Assembly (NCBI RefSeq): GCF_024385525.1
Contig: NZ_JANFLU010000011.1
Location: 372,001 to 436,000 of the forward strand
Source: Arthrobacter sp. zg-Y238
Lineage (GTDB): Bacteria; Actinomycetota; Actinomycetes; Actinomycetales; Micrococcaceae
Reading direction: 5' to 3'
DNA length: 64,000 bases
Positions 55,723 through 64,000 of this stretch are shown one piece after another. The translations under genes were made by a program, and so were the position numbers. Within the stretch, counting starts at the first letter, position 1. Each line of letters starts with the position of its first letter. Below the pieces are notes generated by a model that saw only the letters and a list, made by a program, of their open reading frames with translations, did not search any database and was not told the origin of the DNA.

Positions 55723-56699
55723 GCGAACGACAGCTCCTTCTTGTTGCCCAGAATGCCCTGGGGCCGGAAGATCATCAGCAGCATCAGGGCTACGCCTACA
55801 AGGATGTAGCGGATCTGGCCTGCCTGGGTAGTGGTGATGAACGTGATGTACCCGGATTCAATGGCACCGTAAAGCAGACCCTGCGTGACGGAGAGGATGG
55901 CCCAGAAGATCATCGACCCCAGAACCGGTCCGAGCACGGTGGACATTCCGCCCAGGAGAAGGGCGGTGTAGAGGTAGAAGGTCAGCTCGGTCCCGTAGTT
56001 TGCCGGCTGCACGGCGTCCCGGGGGAGGGTGAAGATGATTCCGGCCAGCGAGCCCAGGAGGCCGCCGATGACCAGCGCCTGCATTTTGTAGGCGTACACG
56101 TTCTTGCCCAGGGCACGGACGGCATTCTCGTCCTCCCTGATGCCTTTGAGCACGCGGCCCCAGGGACTGCGGATCAGCATCCACACCAGGAGGCAGGCGA
56201 GGGCCACCAAGGTCCAGGCCACCAGGCGGATCCAGAGGTCCCGCTCGTTCATGGAGACGGGGCCGAGGCTGTAGGAGCCGTCCGGTATCGGGTTGAGGGC
56301 ATAGAAGCTGCCGGTAAAGGCGGCCAGGCCGTTGGCGGATCCGGTCACCGGTGTCATGGAGTTGGTGGTGACGACGTACCGGATGATCTCGGCGGCGGCA
56401 ATGGTAACGATGGCAAGGTAGTCCGCACGGAGACGCAGCGTGGGGATGCCCAGGATGACGGCAAACACCGCGGATGCCAGCAGGGCGATCAGCAGCGCCA
56501 GCGGCAGCGGGGCGTTGAAGGAGAGGATCGGTATGGCGAAGCCGTAGGCGCCGACGGCCATGAATCCGGCCTGGCCGAAGTTCAGCAGGCCGGTGTAGCC
56601 GAAGTGCACGGCCAGCCCGAGGGCGGCCAGTGCGTACGCGGCCGTGGTGGGGCTGATGATTTCGGTGAAGGCACCGAGAAGAATATTGGCGAAATCCAT
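55719..56699 (-). CDS. livM: Branched-chain amino-acid-type ABC transporter permease
   Basis: 326 residues with eight or nine membrane segments. Typical LivM landmarks: HFGYTGLLNFGQAGFMAVGAYG (about 32-53), LRLRADYLAIVTIAAAEIIRYVV (about 100-122) and the coupling loop GRVLKGIREDENAVRALGKNVYAYK. It forms half of the channel with LivH. The stop overlaps the livG start (ATGA); it begins 14 nt after livH. Confidence 0.94.
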   Translation of the reverse strand: MDFANILLGAFTEIISPTTAAYALAALGLAVHFGYTGLLNFGQAGFMAVGAYGFAIPILSFNAPLPLALLIALLASAVFAVILGIPTLRLRADYLAIVTIAAAEIIRYVVTTNSMTPVTGSANGLAAFTGSFYALNPIPDGSYSLGPVSMNERDLWIRLVAWTLVALACLLVWMLIRSPWGRVLKGIREDENAVRALGKNVYAYKMQALVIGGLLGSLAGIIFTLPRDAVQPANYGTELTFYLYTALLLGGMSTVLGPVLGSMIFWAILSVTQGLLYGAIESGYITFITTTQAGQIRYILVGVALMLLMIFRPQGILGNKKELSFA

Positions 56700-56713
56700 T
56701 TGCAGCTAAGCCC

Positions 56714-58045
56714 CTAACCTATGCGCTCGCGGCGGCCGAGGAGTCCCTGCGGCCGGACCAGCAGGACAAGAATCATGATGACCAGGGCGCCCACGTATTT
56801 CAGGTCCGCCTCCAGCCAGAGGGTGGAGATTTCCACGAAGAGGCCTACCAGGACGGATCCGACCAGTGCGCCGAAGACCGTGCCGAGACCGCCCAGGGTC
56901 ACTCCGGCGAAGATCAGCAGCAGGATCTGCTGGCCCATGTTGAAGGAAACGCCCGGCCGGTAGTACGCCCAGAGGATGCCGCCCATGGCGGCAAGGGCTC
57001 CACCGATGACCCAGACGAGCCGGATGACCCGGTCCACGTCAATGCCCGACGCCGCGGCCAGGGCGGGGTTGTCCGCCACTGCCCGGGTGGCCTTGCCGAT
57101 CCGGGTGCGCAGCAGCAGGAGCGCGACCACCAGGATGACGGCCAGGCTGACGATCAGGGACACCAGGGTATTCCGGGGGATGGACACGGGGCCGAGTTCC
57201 AATATCGGGCTCTGCGAGCCCGGCAGCTGCTGGGTTCCGCCGCCGAAGAAGAACAGGACGGTGTAGCGCACTGCCACGGCGAGGCCGATGCTGACGATCA
57301 TCATGGGCACCAGGCCGGTGCCGCGGCGTCGCAGCGGCTTCCAGATTCCGGCGTCCTGCACATAGCCAAAGGCCGCGCCGCCCAGTACCGCCAGCGGAAG
57401 CGCGACCCAGAGCGGCATGCCCAGTGAGGCGAAGGCGAAGGCCAGGATGGCGCCCAGAGTCACCATTTCCCCATGGGCGAAGTTGGTCAGGCCGGTGGTG
57501 CCGAAGATCAGCGAGAGACCGACGGCGCTCAGCGCCAGCAGGAGTCCGAAGCTCAGGCCCGCCACGGCGCGCTCGAGCAGCAGGGACCCGAAGCTTTCCT
57601 CCTGCAGCACGATGCCTTCACCCAGCAGGAACAGCGTGGTGATGTTGGTGGTGTTGGCGAAGGTGACGGTGCGTGGGTTCTGCTGGCCTTCCGCCAGGGC
57701 GACACCCTCCGGAAGGGTGGATTCGTCCAGCTCCACTTCATATGCGCCCTGCTGCGGGACGCCGATGGACCAGGAGCCGTTTGCCCCGGTGACGGCTTCG
57801 CCCTCGTACCCGTTGCCGTTCGCGGTGATTTTCACCCCCTCGAGCGGAGTGCCCTCATTCTTGATGACGCCGCTGATCCGGTCGGGGTAGTCCGCCCCGG
57901 AGTCGGGACTTGTGGCTGACGGCGAGGCGTCAGACGTTGCAGTGGTTGCGGACGCGGCTGGAGCCGAGAGCAGCAGGGCAGCAAACATTGCTGCCACGGC
58001 CGCCAGCATCCCCAGATAACGGGTCAGCGCCGATGTTCTTACCAA
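56714..58045 (-). CDS. livH: LivH permease fused to an N-terminal extracellular domain
   Basis: 443 residues from TTG 58045, which has GGAGG 9 nt upstream; no ATG or GTG is better placed. Unlike standard LivH (about 290-310 residues), it opens with a signal-peptide-like segment (to about residue 33), a Ser/Thr linker, and a beta-rich domain of the carboxypeptidase-regulatory/Ig-like type (DRISGVIKNEGTPLEGVKI through EGVALAEGQQ, about 53-125). The permease follows: VGLSLIFGTTGLTNFAHGEMVTLGA (about 181-205), then the coupling loop TRAVADNPALAAASGIDVDR. The extra domain would face outside the membrane. Confidence 0.9.
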   Translation of the reverse strand: MVRTSALTRYLGMLAAVAAMFAALLLSAPAASATTATSDASPSATSPDSGADYPDRISGVIKNEGTPLEGVKITANGNGYEGEAVTGANGSWSIGVPQQGAYEVELDESTLPEGVALAEGQQNPRTVTFANTTNITTLFLLGEGIVLQEESFGSLLLERAVAGLSFGLLLALSAVGLSLIFGTTGLTNFAHGEMVTLGAILAFAFASLGMPLWVALPLAVLGGAAFGYVQDAGIWKPLRRRGTGLVPMMIVSIGLAVAVRYTVLFFFGGGTQQLPGSQSPILELGPVSIPRNTLVSLIVSLAVILVVALLLLRTRIGKATRAVADNPALAAASGIDVDRVIRLVWVIGGALAAMGGILWAYYRPGVSFNMGQQILLLIFAGVTLGGLGTVFGALVGSVLVGLFVEISTLWLEADLKYVGALVIMILVLLVRPQGLLGRRERIG

Positions 58046-58355
58046 GTTCTGAAACCTCCACGCAGGGCTGCGGAACCGAAGAAGCGGCGCGCAGGCGGGC
58101 AGATGTGACACGGGTCACCGAATGGAGAACATGCTACCCACAGAATGTTTCAGGCAATGACCTTTCTCCCGGCGCGCATGTCGCGATCGGGTAACGACTG
58201 GCTGGGCGCAAATGCAAGCCCGCGTTCCTCCGGGGGATCCGGCGGTACCAAACCGTTATCTCCAGGCAGCAGTTCCGCGGGAATCTGCCGCCCCCTGTAC
58301 TCGTTGTACTTGGTAGGCTGGGCTGAAACAGCCCCCCAGATGGAGGACAGATTCA
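58046..58355. other. Intergenic control region between divergent livH and the YccA-like gene
   Basis: 310 nt without a gene. It holds a CRP-like site (58104-58119), a possible minus-strand -10 (TAGCAT, 58136-58131) and, for the plus strand, TAGGCT at 58312-58317 followed by GGAGGA for the YccA-like gene. The middle part (58150-58300) shows no element I can name. Confidence 0.6.
58104..58119 (-). promoter_or_regulatory. CRP/GlxR-like site upstream of livH
   Basis: TGTGA-N6-TCACC matches the CRP-family consensus at 9 of 10 positions. It lies 59-75 nt before the livH start. If TAGCAT at 58136-58131 is the -10, the site is just downstream of the start point, a repressor position. Confidence 0.5.
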
Positions 58356-59198
58356 ATGGCACTTGGCGGAAATCCGGTATTCAACGGAAAAAACTTCCGT
58401 TCCCAGACCCGCGGCGGTACCGCAACGGGCTCCCTGGCAACAGACAACAGCTACATGACCCCGCAGCAGCTGCAGGATCTTTACACGGCCCCTTCGGCCA
58501 AGCCGTCGGACATGGGCCGCATGACCTACGACGACGTCATCATGAAGACGGTGTTCTGCCTCGCGATGGTCCTGGTGGGTGCCGCAGTTCCGACCCTGCT
58601 GCTGCCGGGACTGGGCGGCGGGCTGATGATCCTGGGCGCACTGGGCGGCTTCGTCCTGGGTCTGGTGAACTCCTTCAAGCGTGAGCCCGTTCCCGCACTG
58701 ATCCTGGCTTACGCCTTCCTTGAAGGTATGTTCCTCGGCGGTCTGACCGCTGTCCTGGACAACATGTACCCGGGTGTCGGACTGCAGGCAGTGCTCGGCA
58801 CGCTGGCAGTCTTCGCGGTCACCCTCGTACTGTTCCGCAGCGGCAAGGTGCGCGCCACGCCCAAGGCCGTCCGCTTCTTTATGATCGCCATCATCGGCTA
58901 CGCGGTCTTCTCCCTGCTCAACGTCGGCCTGATGATCTTCGGCGGCGTGCAGGATCCGTGGGGCCTGCGGGGCAGCGTGGAGATCTTCGGCATCCCGCTG
59001 GGCGTCTTCATCGGTGTCCTGGCCATCGGCCTGGCAGCGTTCTCGCTCATCATGGACTTCACGTCCATCGAGCAGGGCGTCAAGGCGGGCACCCCGGAGC
59101 GTTACTCCTGGACCGCTGCATTCGGCCTGACCGTGACGCTGGTGTGGCTGTACGTGGAGATCATCCGTCTCCTGTCGATTCTCCGAGGCAACGACTAA
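58356..59198 (+). CDS. Bax inhibitor-1/YccA family membrane protein
   Basis: 280 residues; GGAGGA lies 7 nt before the ATG. A hydrophilic N-terminal region of about 65 residues (NPVFNGKNF, MTYDDVIMKT) is followed by seven membrane segments, the last two around LAIGLAAFSLIMDFTSIEQGV and WTAAFGLTVTLVWLYVEIIRLL. The family modulates membrane calcium leak or membrane protein quality control; its bacterial role is unclear. It is a single gene ended by two hairpins. Confidence 0.9.
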   Translation: MALGGNPVFNGKNFRSQTRGGTATGSLATDNSYMTPQQLQDLYTAPSAKPSDMGRMTYDDVIMKTVFCLAMVLVGAAVPTLLLPGLGGGLMILGALGGFVLGLVNSFKREPVPALILAYAFLEGMFLGGLTAVLDNMYPGVGLQAVLGTLAVFAVTLVLFRSGKVRATPKAVRFFMIAIIGYAVFSLLNVGLMIFGGVQDPWGLRGSVEIFGIPLGVFIGVLAIGLAAFSLIMDFTSIEQGVKAGTPERYSWTAAFGLTVTLVWLYVEIIRLLSILRGND

Positions 59199-59219
59199 AC
59201 GCACCCGGCAACGACACAT

Positions 59220-59268
59220 CGGTAGTACTACTACCGGAAGGATCGCAGGCAACGCCTGCGGTCCTTCC
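59220..59268 (+). terminator. Tandem hairpins after the YccA-like gene
   Basis: A small perfect hairpin (59220-59227 with 59229-59236) directly abuts a 15-bp stem (59236-59250 with 59254-59268, one G-T pair), with GCCGTTTAAAAGG after it. The T-run is short. Confidence 0.65.
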
Positions 59269-59350
59269 GCCGTTTAAAAGGCCTGGACTCTGGGCACCCT
59301 CCTCATGCAGACGTAGCATGGCCGCTGGGGGACCGGGAAAGGGGGCTTCG

Positions 59351-60061
59351 ATGGCCGAATCCGAGCGGCAGCCGGTGGTCGAGGAGCTCGTTGCCGCCCT
59401 TCTGGACGGACCGGATACCGAGACATTCCTGTCCGTTGCCGCCGGGGTTGCAGCCCGGCGGCTGGCCCTGTCTGCACCGGACGGTTGTACGATCGCCGTG
59501 GAACGCAGCCGGCGGCCGCTGCTCACCGTCCGCACCCCGGGGTTACCGGCAGTCCGTGCGGAGCATGGTCCCGGCAGCCCGGGCGGGACGGTGCTGGGCG
59601 GCGGCCCCGACGTCGTGCTGACGGACCTTGCCGCGGACCAGCACTGGCCCGCGCTGGCCGGGGCAGCCGATAACGGAATCCGGTCAATTGCCGCCGTCGC
59701 CCTGCCGTTGGAAGGGGACCGCGGGGTCCTCAGCTGCTATTCCGCGCGGATAAACGCGTTTGGCCCCGGCGAGATTGCCGGTGTGCGTGCTGTTGCCGCT
59801 GAAACTGCCAAGGTCCTCCGGCTGGCCCTGCAGATCGATGCGCAGGCGAACCGGGCGGCGAACCTCCAGGCCGCGCTGGAATCGCGGACCGTGGTGGACC
59901 TGGCGGCAGGCATCATCATGGGGCAGAACGGCTGCAGCCAGCAGGCTGCAATCGACATCCTGCGCAGCGTCTCGAACAGCCGTAATATCAAAATCCGCAA
60001 TGTCGCGGCAGGTGTGGTTGCCGCCGTCAGCGACCGGGTCAATACGCATTTCGATGAGTGA
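59351..60061 (+). CDS. GAF-ANTAR RNA-binding regulator
   Basis: 236 residues from the ATG at 59351, with a GGGAAAGGGGG ribosome site. Residues about 15-150 form a GAF sensor domain (including IRSIAAVALPLEGDRGVLSCYSAR). The ANTAR domain is C-terminal (about 175-228): ALESRTVVDLAAGIIMGQNGCSQQAAIDIL, then SNSRNIKIRNVAAGVV. ANTAR proteins bind paired RNA hairpins in leaders and block termination. Its targets and ligand are unknown. Confidence 0.9.
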   Translation: MAESERQPVVEELVAALLDGPDTETFLSVAAGVAARRLALSAPDGCTIAVERSRRPLLTVRTPGLPAVRAEHGPGSPGGTVLGGGPDVVLTDLAADQHWPALAGAADNGIRSIAAVALPLEGDRGVLSCYSARINAFGPGEIAGVRAVAAETAKVLRLALQIDAQANRAANLQAALESRTVVDLAAGIIMGQNGCSQQAAIDILRSVSNSRNIKIRNVAAGVVAAVSDRVNTHFDE

Positions 60062-60091
60062 TTACCGGGCGCGCGGGTAAGATCGGGTGGC

Positions 60092-61042
60092 ATGAACGCA
60101 ACCGGCAGCGAACCGGTGGAGGCCAGCCCGGCCACCGGTCCGCAATATGAAATCAGCCGCGGCAGTGCCCGCGCCGTCATCGCTTCCCTGGCCGGCGCGC
60201 TGCGCCGGTACACGGTTGACGGGGTCGATCTGGTGCAGACGTATCCGGACACCGCCATACCCCCGTCCGCCAACGGGGTGCTGCTGGCGCCATGGCCTAA
60301 CCGGACGGCGGACGGACGATGGACCCTGGCGGGGAAGACACAGCAGCTGGACATCACCGAGCCATCCCGCGGGCACGCCAGCCACGGCCTGCTGCGCAAT
60401 ACCGGATACACCGTCCGGGAACAGGTGCCGGGCGCCGTGGAACTCAGCGCGGAAATCTTCCCGCAGCACGGGTATCCCTTCCACCTGCTGCACCGTGCCC
60501 GCTACAGCCTCGACGACGACGGCGGTCTGCGGGTGCAGCAAAGCCTGACGAATGTGGGCACCGCCGCCGCTCCCGTTGCCCTCGGTGCCCATCCCTTCCT
60601 GCGGCTCGGCGACGTACCGACCGAAGACCTGGTGCTCACTGTGTCCGCGTCCACGGTGCTGACCGTTGATGAGCGGCTCATTCCAAACGGCAGGCAGGAA
60701 CCGGCCGGAGCGGCGGACCTCCGCGGCGGGGCCCGGGTAGGGGACCTGGCACTGGACAGCGCCTACACGGACCTGTCGTTCGATGAGTCAGCCCCCGGCA
60801 CGCACCGGCATACGCTCAGCGCGCCGGACGGACGGACGGTGAGTCTCTGGACCGGGGCCGAATGCGGTTATGTCCACGTTTTTGTCACAGACACATTCCC
60901 CGGGCAGCGGCGCGCGGTGGCCCTGGAACCGATGACCGCCCCGGCCAACGCCCTGAATTCGGGGGAGGGCTTAGCCTGGCTGCCCCCGGGCCAGGTCTTT
61001 TCCGCCCACTGGGGCATCCGCGCCCAGTTGGACCCGGCTTGA
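60092..61042 (+). CDS. Aldose 1-epimerase family protein
   Basis: 316 residues from the ATG at 60092; TAAGAT (60078-60083) lies 8 nt upstream, suggesting a leaderless mRNA. Galactose mutarotase-like landmarks: GVLLAPWPNRTADG with the conserved Arg, RGHASHGLLRN and GAHPFLRLGD with catalytic-type His, and the general-base Glu in ALEPMTAPANALNSGEGL. It interconverts alpha and beta sugar anomers. The substrate sugar is unknown. Confidence 0.9.
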   Translation: MNATGSEPVEASPATGPQYEISRGSARAVIASLAGALRRYTVDGVDLVQTYPDTAIPPSANGVLLAPWPNRTADGRWTLAGKTQQLDITEPSRGHASHGLLRNTGYTVREQVPGAVELSAEIFPQHGYPFHLLHRARYSLDDDGGLRVQQSLTNVGTAAAPVALGAHPFLRLGDVPTEDLVLTVSASTVLTVDERLIPNGRQEPAGAADLRGGARVGDLALDSAYTDLSFDESAPGTHRHTLSAPDGRTVSLWTGAECGYVHVFVTDTFPGQRRAVALEPMTAPANALNSGEGLAWLPPGQVFSAHWGIRAQLDPA

Positions 61043-61108
61043 GGTAACAGCGAGGATAGGCACGTAAAGAGGGGTCCCGGCCCAAGCCCGGTATGGAAAG
61101 ATGGCCCC

Positions 61109-62341
61109 ATGAAACCCCATGCGCGACGCACAGCGGCGCCCCGCGCGCTGCAGGCAGCGGCGGCGAATTCCCACCGGAACAACGACGAGGTCCCTTTCGC
61201 CCTGCGGGTCAGTGCCGCCTGGGCCTGGCGTCTCGGCATTGTCCTGATCGTCGGCGCCGGGCTTATCTGGATCCTCAGCCACTTCTCGCTGCTGATCATT
61301 CCGCTGATGATCGCCGCCCTGCTGGCCGGGCTGCTGTCCCCGGTTTCGAGTTGGCTGCGGCGGAACCGGCTCCCCGGCGGTCTGTCGGTTGCTGTGACCA
61401 TCGTGGCCTTCCTCGGCGTCGTTATCGCTGCCCTGACCTTGGTGGGACGGCAGCTTGCCCTCGGGTTCCGGGATCTCTGGGGAGAAACGCTCGCCGGAGT
61501 GCGCCAGATCCAGGGCTGGCTGTCCGACGGTCCGCTGAACGTCACCGCCGGCGACATGGACTCGCTGTTCAACGAAGCCACCACCACGCTGCAGGACAAT
61601 TCGGCCAATATCCTCTCCGGTGCCCTGAGCGTGGGCAGCAGCGCCGGCCACTTCGCCGCCGGCATCCTGCTGACCCTCTTCGCCTTGGTTTTCTTCCTGC
61701 TGGACGGCCGCCGGATCTGGGAGTTCACTTCCGGACTGCTGCCGCGCAGGGCACGGACCGCCGCCTACGGAGCCGGCATCCACGGCTGGGAATCCATGGT
61801 CAACTACGTGCGGGTGCAGGTGGTGGTGGCGCTCATCGATGCCATCGGCATCGGCGGCGGAGCAGCCCTCATCGGTGTACCGCTCGCCCTGCCCCTCGGG
61901 GTTCTGGTCTTCCTGGGCTCGTTCGTTCCGTTGGTAGGTGCGTTTGTCACCGGCTTCGTGGCGGTCTTGCTGGCATTGGTGGCAAACGGCGGAGTCAACG
62001 CGCTGATCATGCTGGGCATCGTCCTGCTGGTGCAGCAGCTGGAATCCCACATCCTCCAGCCGCTGGTCATGGGTAAGGCCGTCTCCCTCCACCCCCTGGC
62101 CGTGATCCTGGCAGTCACGGGCGGTACCCTCGCCGCGGGGGTTCCCGGAGCCCTGTTTTCAGTGCCGCTGCTGGCCATCCTCAACACGATGGTCCGCTAC
62201 ATAGCGGCCCGCGGCTGGGAGGACGACCCGGCGATGGTACAGGAGGGGGAAGAGAGCGACGACGGCGGCAACCCTGTGTCGGGGGAACCCGGTTCCGACA
62301 CGGTGGATACATTGGCTACAGAGGAAGAGCGCCGCAAATGA
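61109..62341 (+). CDS. AI-2E/PerM family transporter
   Basis: 410 residues. Eight or so membrane segments with a soluble loop about residues 130-170. Family landmarks: ILSHFSLLIIPLMIAALLAGLLSP (about 51-74), RVQVVVALIDAIGIGGG (about 235), and the C-terminal LVQQLESHILQPLVMGKAVSLHPLAVILAVTGGTLAAGVPGA, the most diagnostic block. The family includes autoinducer-2 exporters and Na/H antiporters, so the substrate is open. The ATGA overlap with ilvA suggests one mRNA. Confidence 0.92.
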   Translation: MKPHARRTAAPRALQAAAANSHRNNDEVPFALRVSAAWAWRLGIVLIVGAGLIWILSHFSLLIIPLMIAALLAGLLSPVSSWLRRNRLPGGLSVAVTIVAFLGVVIAALTLVGRQLALGFRDLWGETLAGVRQIQGWLSDGPLNVTAGDMDSLFNEATTTLQDNSANILSGALSVGSSAGHFAAGILLTLFALVFFLLDGRRIWEFTSGLLPRRARTAAYGAGIHGWESMVNYVRVQVVVALIDAIGIGGGAALIGVPLALPLGVLVFLGSFVPLVGAFVTGFVAVLLALVANGGVNALIMLGIVLLVQQLESHILQPLVMGKAVSLHPLAVILAVTGGTLAAGVPGALFSVPLLAILNTMVRYIAARGWEDDPAMVQEGEESDDGGNPVSGEPGSDTVDTLATEEERRK

Positions 62342-63579
62342 CCGATCTGTCGCAGTTGCCCGTCACCCTGGACGATATCCGGGCTGCGGCGAAGCTCCTC
62401 GACGGAGTCATTGCCCACACACCCGTCGAGTCATCACGGGCGCTGGCCCGCGAAATCGGCTCGCCCGTGCACCTCAAATGCGAAAACCTCCAACGGGCAG
62501 GTTCATTCAAGGTCCGCGGCGCCTATGTCCGCATGGCCAAGCTGTCTCCCGCTGACAAAGCCAGGGGAGTGGTGGCAGCCTCTGCCGGCAACCACGCACA
62601 GGGCGTGGCCGTAGCTGCGGCGCGCCTGGGTATTTCCGCCCGGATCTACATGCCGCAGGGAGTGGCGCTGCCCAAGCTGGCCGCCACCAGGGGACACGGC
62701 GCGGAGGTCATCCTTCACGGCCATACCGTCGACGAGGCCCTGGCAGAGGCCCAGCGGTACTCCGACCAAACCGGTGCCGTCTTTGTCCATCCGTTCGACA
62801 ACGTGGATGTGGTGGCCGGACAGGGGACCATCGGGCTTGAGCTCCTGGACCAGATACCGGACCTGGACACCGTGCTGATGGGGGTGGGAGGCGGCGGCCT
62901 GCTCGCCGGCGTCGCCGTCGCGATCAAGTCCCGTGCACGGGAACTGGGCCGTGAGATCCGGATCATCGGAGTGCAGGCGGAAAACGCTGCCTCCTATCCG
63001 CCGTCACTGGCCGCCGACGCACTGGTACCCCTTACCAGGGTCAGCACCATCGCGGACGGCATCGCCGTCGGACGGCCCGGACAACTGCCCTTTTCGATCA
63101 TCCGTGAACTGGTGGACGATGTGGTGACCGTGAGCGAGGATTCCCTTGCCCGCGCACTGATTTTCCTCCTCGAGCGTGCCAAGATGGTCGTGGAACCGGC
63201 CGGAGCCGTGGGAGTGGCTGCATTGATGGACGGGAAGATAGACAATCCCGGAAACACGGCAGTCATCCTCTCCGGCGGCAACATCGACCCGATGCTGATG
63301 CTGAAGGTCATCCAGCGGGGACTGGCGGCTGCGGGCCGTTACTTGGTGGTCCGCATCCTCCTTGACGACCGTCCCGGGTCGCTGGCCACCATTTCGCGGA
63401 TCATCGCGGAAGCGGACGCCAACGTCACCGGGGTGGACCACACGAGGGTAGGAGGATCTATCAGCATGGGAGACGTAGCGATCACCATCAACATGGAAAC
63501 AAAGGGCCACGAGCACTGCGAACTGGTGCTGAAGAACCTGCGCACTGTTGGTTTCCAGCCCGTAGTGCTGGCGGGTTAA
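62338..63579 (+). CDS. ilvA: Threonine ammonia-lyase with ACT domain
   Basis: 413 residues from the ATG at 62338. The PLP lysine is in AGSFKVRGAY (K58) and the phosphate loop is VGGGGLLAG (about 182-190), with a SAGNHAQGVA block. Residues about 335-413 form one ACT domain (RYLVVRILLDDRPGSLATISRIIAEADANVTGVDH). It deaminates threonine to 2-oxobutyrate for isoleucine synthesis or threonine breakdown. One ACT-like domain instead of two suggests the shorter form. It overlaps the AI-2E gene by 4 nt. Confidence 0.94.
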   Translation: MTDLSQLPVTLDDIRAAAKLLDGVIAHTPVESSRALAREIGSPVHLKCENLQRAGSFKVRGAYVRMAKLSPADKARGVVAASAGNHAQGVAVAAARLGISARIYMPQGVALPKLAATRGHGAEVILHGHTVDEALAEAQRYSDQTGAVFVHPFDNVDVVAGQGTIGLELLDQIPDLDTVLMGVGGGGLLAGVAVAIKSRARELGREIRIIGVQAENAASYPPSLAADALVPLTRVSTIADGIAVGRPGQLPFSIIRELVDDVVTVSEDSLARALIFLLERAKMVVEPAGAVGVAALMDGKIDNPGNTAVILSGGNIDPMLMLKVIQRGLAAAGRYLVVRILLDDRPGSLATISRIIAEADANVTGVDHTRVGGSISMGDVAITINMETKGHEHCELVLKNLRTVGFQPVVLAG

Positions 63580-63583
63580 GCCG

Positions 63584-64000
63584 ATGGCTGCCTCCCGTAC
63601 ACGCACGGCCCTGGCCGGGTCGCTCCTGTTCGCCGCCGTGCTCTGGGCGGTGTACCTGCTCACGCTGCTCTTCAAACCGGTCCTCTTTCCGCTGCTGGGC
63701 ATCCTGCCGAGGCAGCTTGAGGGGCTCGACGGCGTGGTGTTCGCCCCGCTGCTCCACGCCGGGACGTCCCATCTCCTCGGCAACACGGTCCCCTTGATCG
63801 TCTTTTCGTTCCTGACGCTGCTGGAAGGGGTGCGGCGGTTCGTCTCGGTGCTTGCCATCTCCTGGCTGTGCTCCGGAATCGGGGTATGGCTGTTCGGCAG
63901 CGGACTGACCGTGGGCGTCTCCGGCGTGGTGTTCGGTTTATTCGCGTATCTGATTGTCCGCGGCTTCTATAACCGCAATATCGGGCAGATCCTGCTCAGC
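63584..64000 (+). CDS. Rhomboid-family intramembrane serine protease, 5' part
   Basis: 139 codons to the window edge, 4 nt after the ilvA stop. The rhomboid signs are an N-terminal membrane helix, HAGTSHLLGNTVPL (about residues 60-73) and the catalytic GVSGVVFGL (Ser113). The catalytic His should lie beyond the window. It would cleave membrane proteins within the bilayer. Codon 119 is a rare TTA (63938-63940), the codon read by the UAA-anticodon tRNA at 51511. Confidence 0.88.
   Translation, partial: MAASRTRTALAGSLLFAAVLWAVYLLTLLFKPVLFPLLGILPRQLEGLDGVVFAPLLHAGTSHLLGNTVPLIVFSFLTLLEGVRRFVSVLAISWLCSGIGVWLFGSGLTVGVSGVVFGLFAYLIVRGFYNRNIGQILLS

Overview
The window is chromosomal DNA of a high-GC Gram-positive actinobacterium. 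It looks most like an Arthrobacter-type member of the Micrococcaceae. This is inferred from gene content, from the order eno - ftsB-like - DUF501 - ppx, from a class of genes whose -10 box lies 6-8 nt before the start codon, and from the protein sequences. I see no insertion sequence, prophage, CRISPR array or plasmid function. It reads as ordinary core and near-core chromosome with 67 protein genes (two cut by the window ends) and one tRNA.

Layout. 1-3.1 kb: end of purH, icd and a BASS-family transporter. 3.1-5.9 kb (minus): a small heat-shock protein behind combined HAIR and CIRCE operators, a GCS2-type ligase and a membrane protein. 6.1-7.9 kb: three ATGA-coupled genes for membrane/coil proteins (DUF883-like, Holin-X, DUF3618). 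8.0-14.8 kb (minus): an oxidoreductase, a ChvE/GguAB-type sugar ABC transporter and a ROK repressor gene that shares a 17-bp motif with the transporter promoter. 14.8-20.5 kb: gamma-carbonic anhydrase, purU, GNAT and a flavoprotein, then a ZTP riboswitch driving glyA-folD. 20.5-27.8 kb: an ABC-2 exporter, a macrodomain protein, exonuclease III, trpS, a 2'-5' RNA ligase-like protein and a hydrolase. 27.8-31.3 kb (minus): sdhCDAB. 31.5-34.0 kb: manC and an M20 amidohydrolase. 34.2-43.7 kb: a nucleoside uptake and salvage block (BMP lipoprotein, ATPase, two permeases, cdd, deoA, DedA, add). 43.7-50 kb: mazG, eno, an FtsB-like protein with AAPKA repeats, DUF501, ppx and a mycosin-like protease. 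50-52.2 kb: ndh, an unusual tRNA and a surface protein. 52.2-58.1 kb: a branched-chain amino-acid-type transporter, with the binding protein convergent to livHMGF. 58.3-64 kb: Bax-inhibitor-like, GAF-ANTAR, aldose epimerase, AI-2E, ilvA and the start of a rhomboid protease.

How the parts fit. purH, purU, glyA and folD all belong to folate one-carbon and purine metabolism. The ZTP riboswitch connects the purine/folate shortage signal to glyA-folD. The nucleoside block imports nucleosides and splits or deaminates them. sdhCDAB, ndh and icd feed respiration. CRP/GlxR-like sites lie before sdhC, livK and livH, and a Rex-like box lies before ndh, which suggests carbon- and redox-linked control.

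The most unusual items are a tRNA with a UAA anticodon but a short class-I variable loop, a LivH permease fused to an extracellular domain, a small heat-shock protein with a Ser/Gly tail and dual operators, and the paired ROK motif. All functional calls come from reading the sequence; no database search was run.
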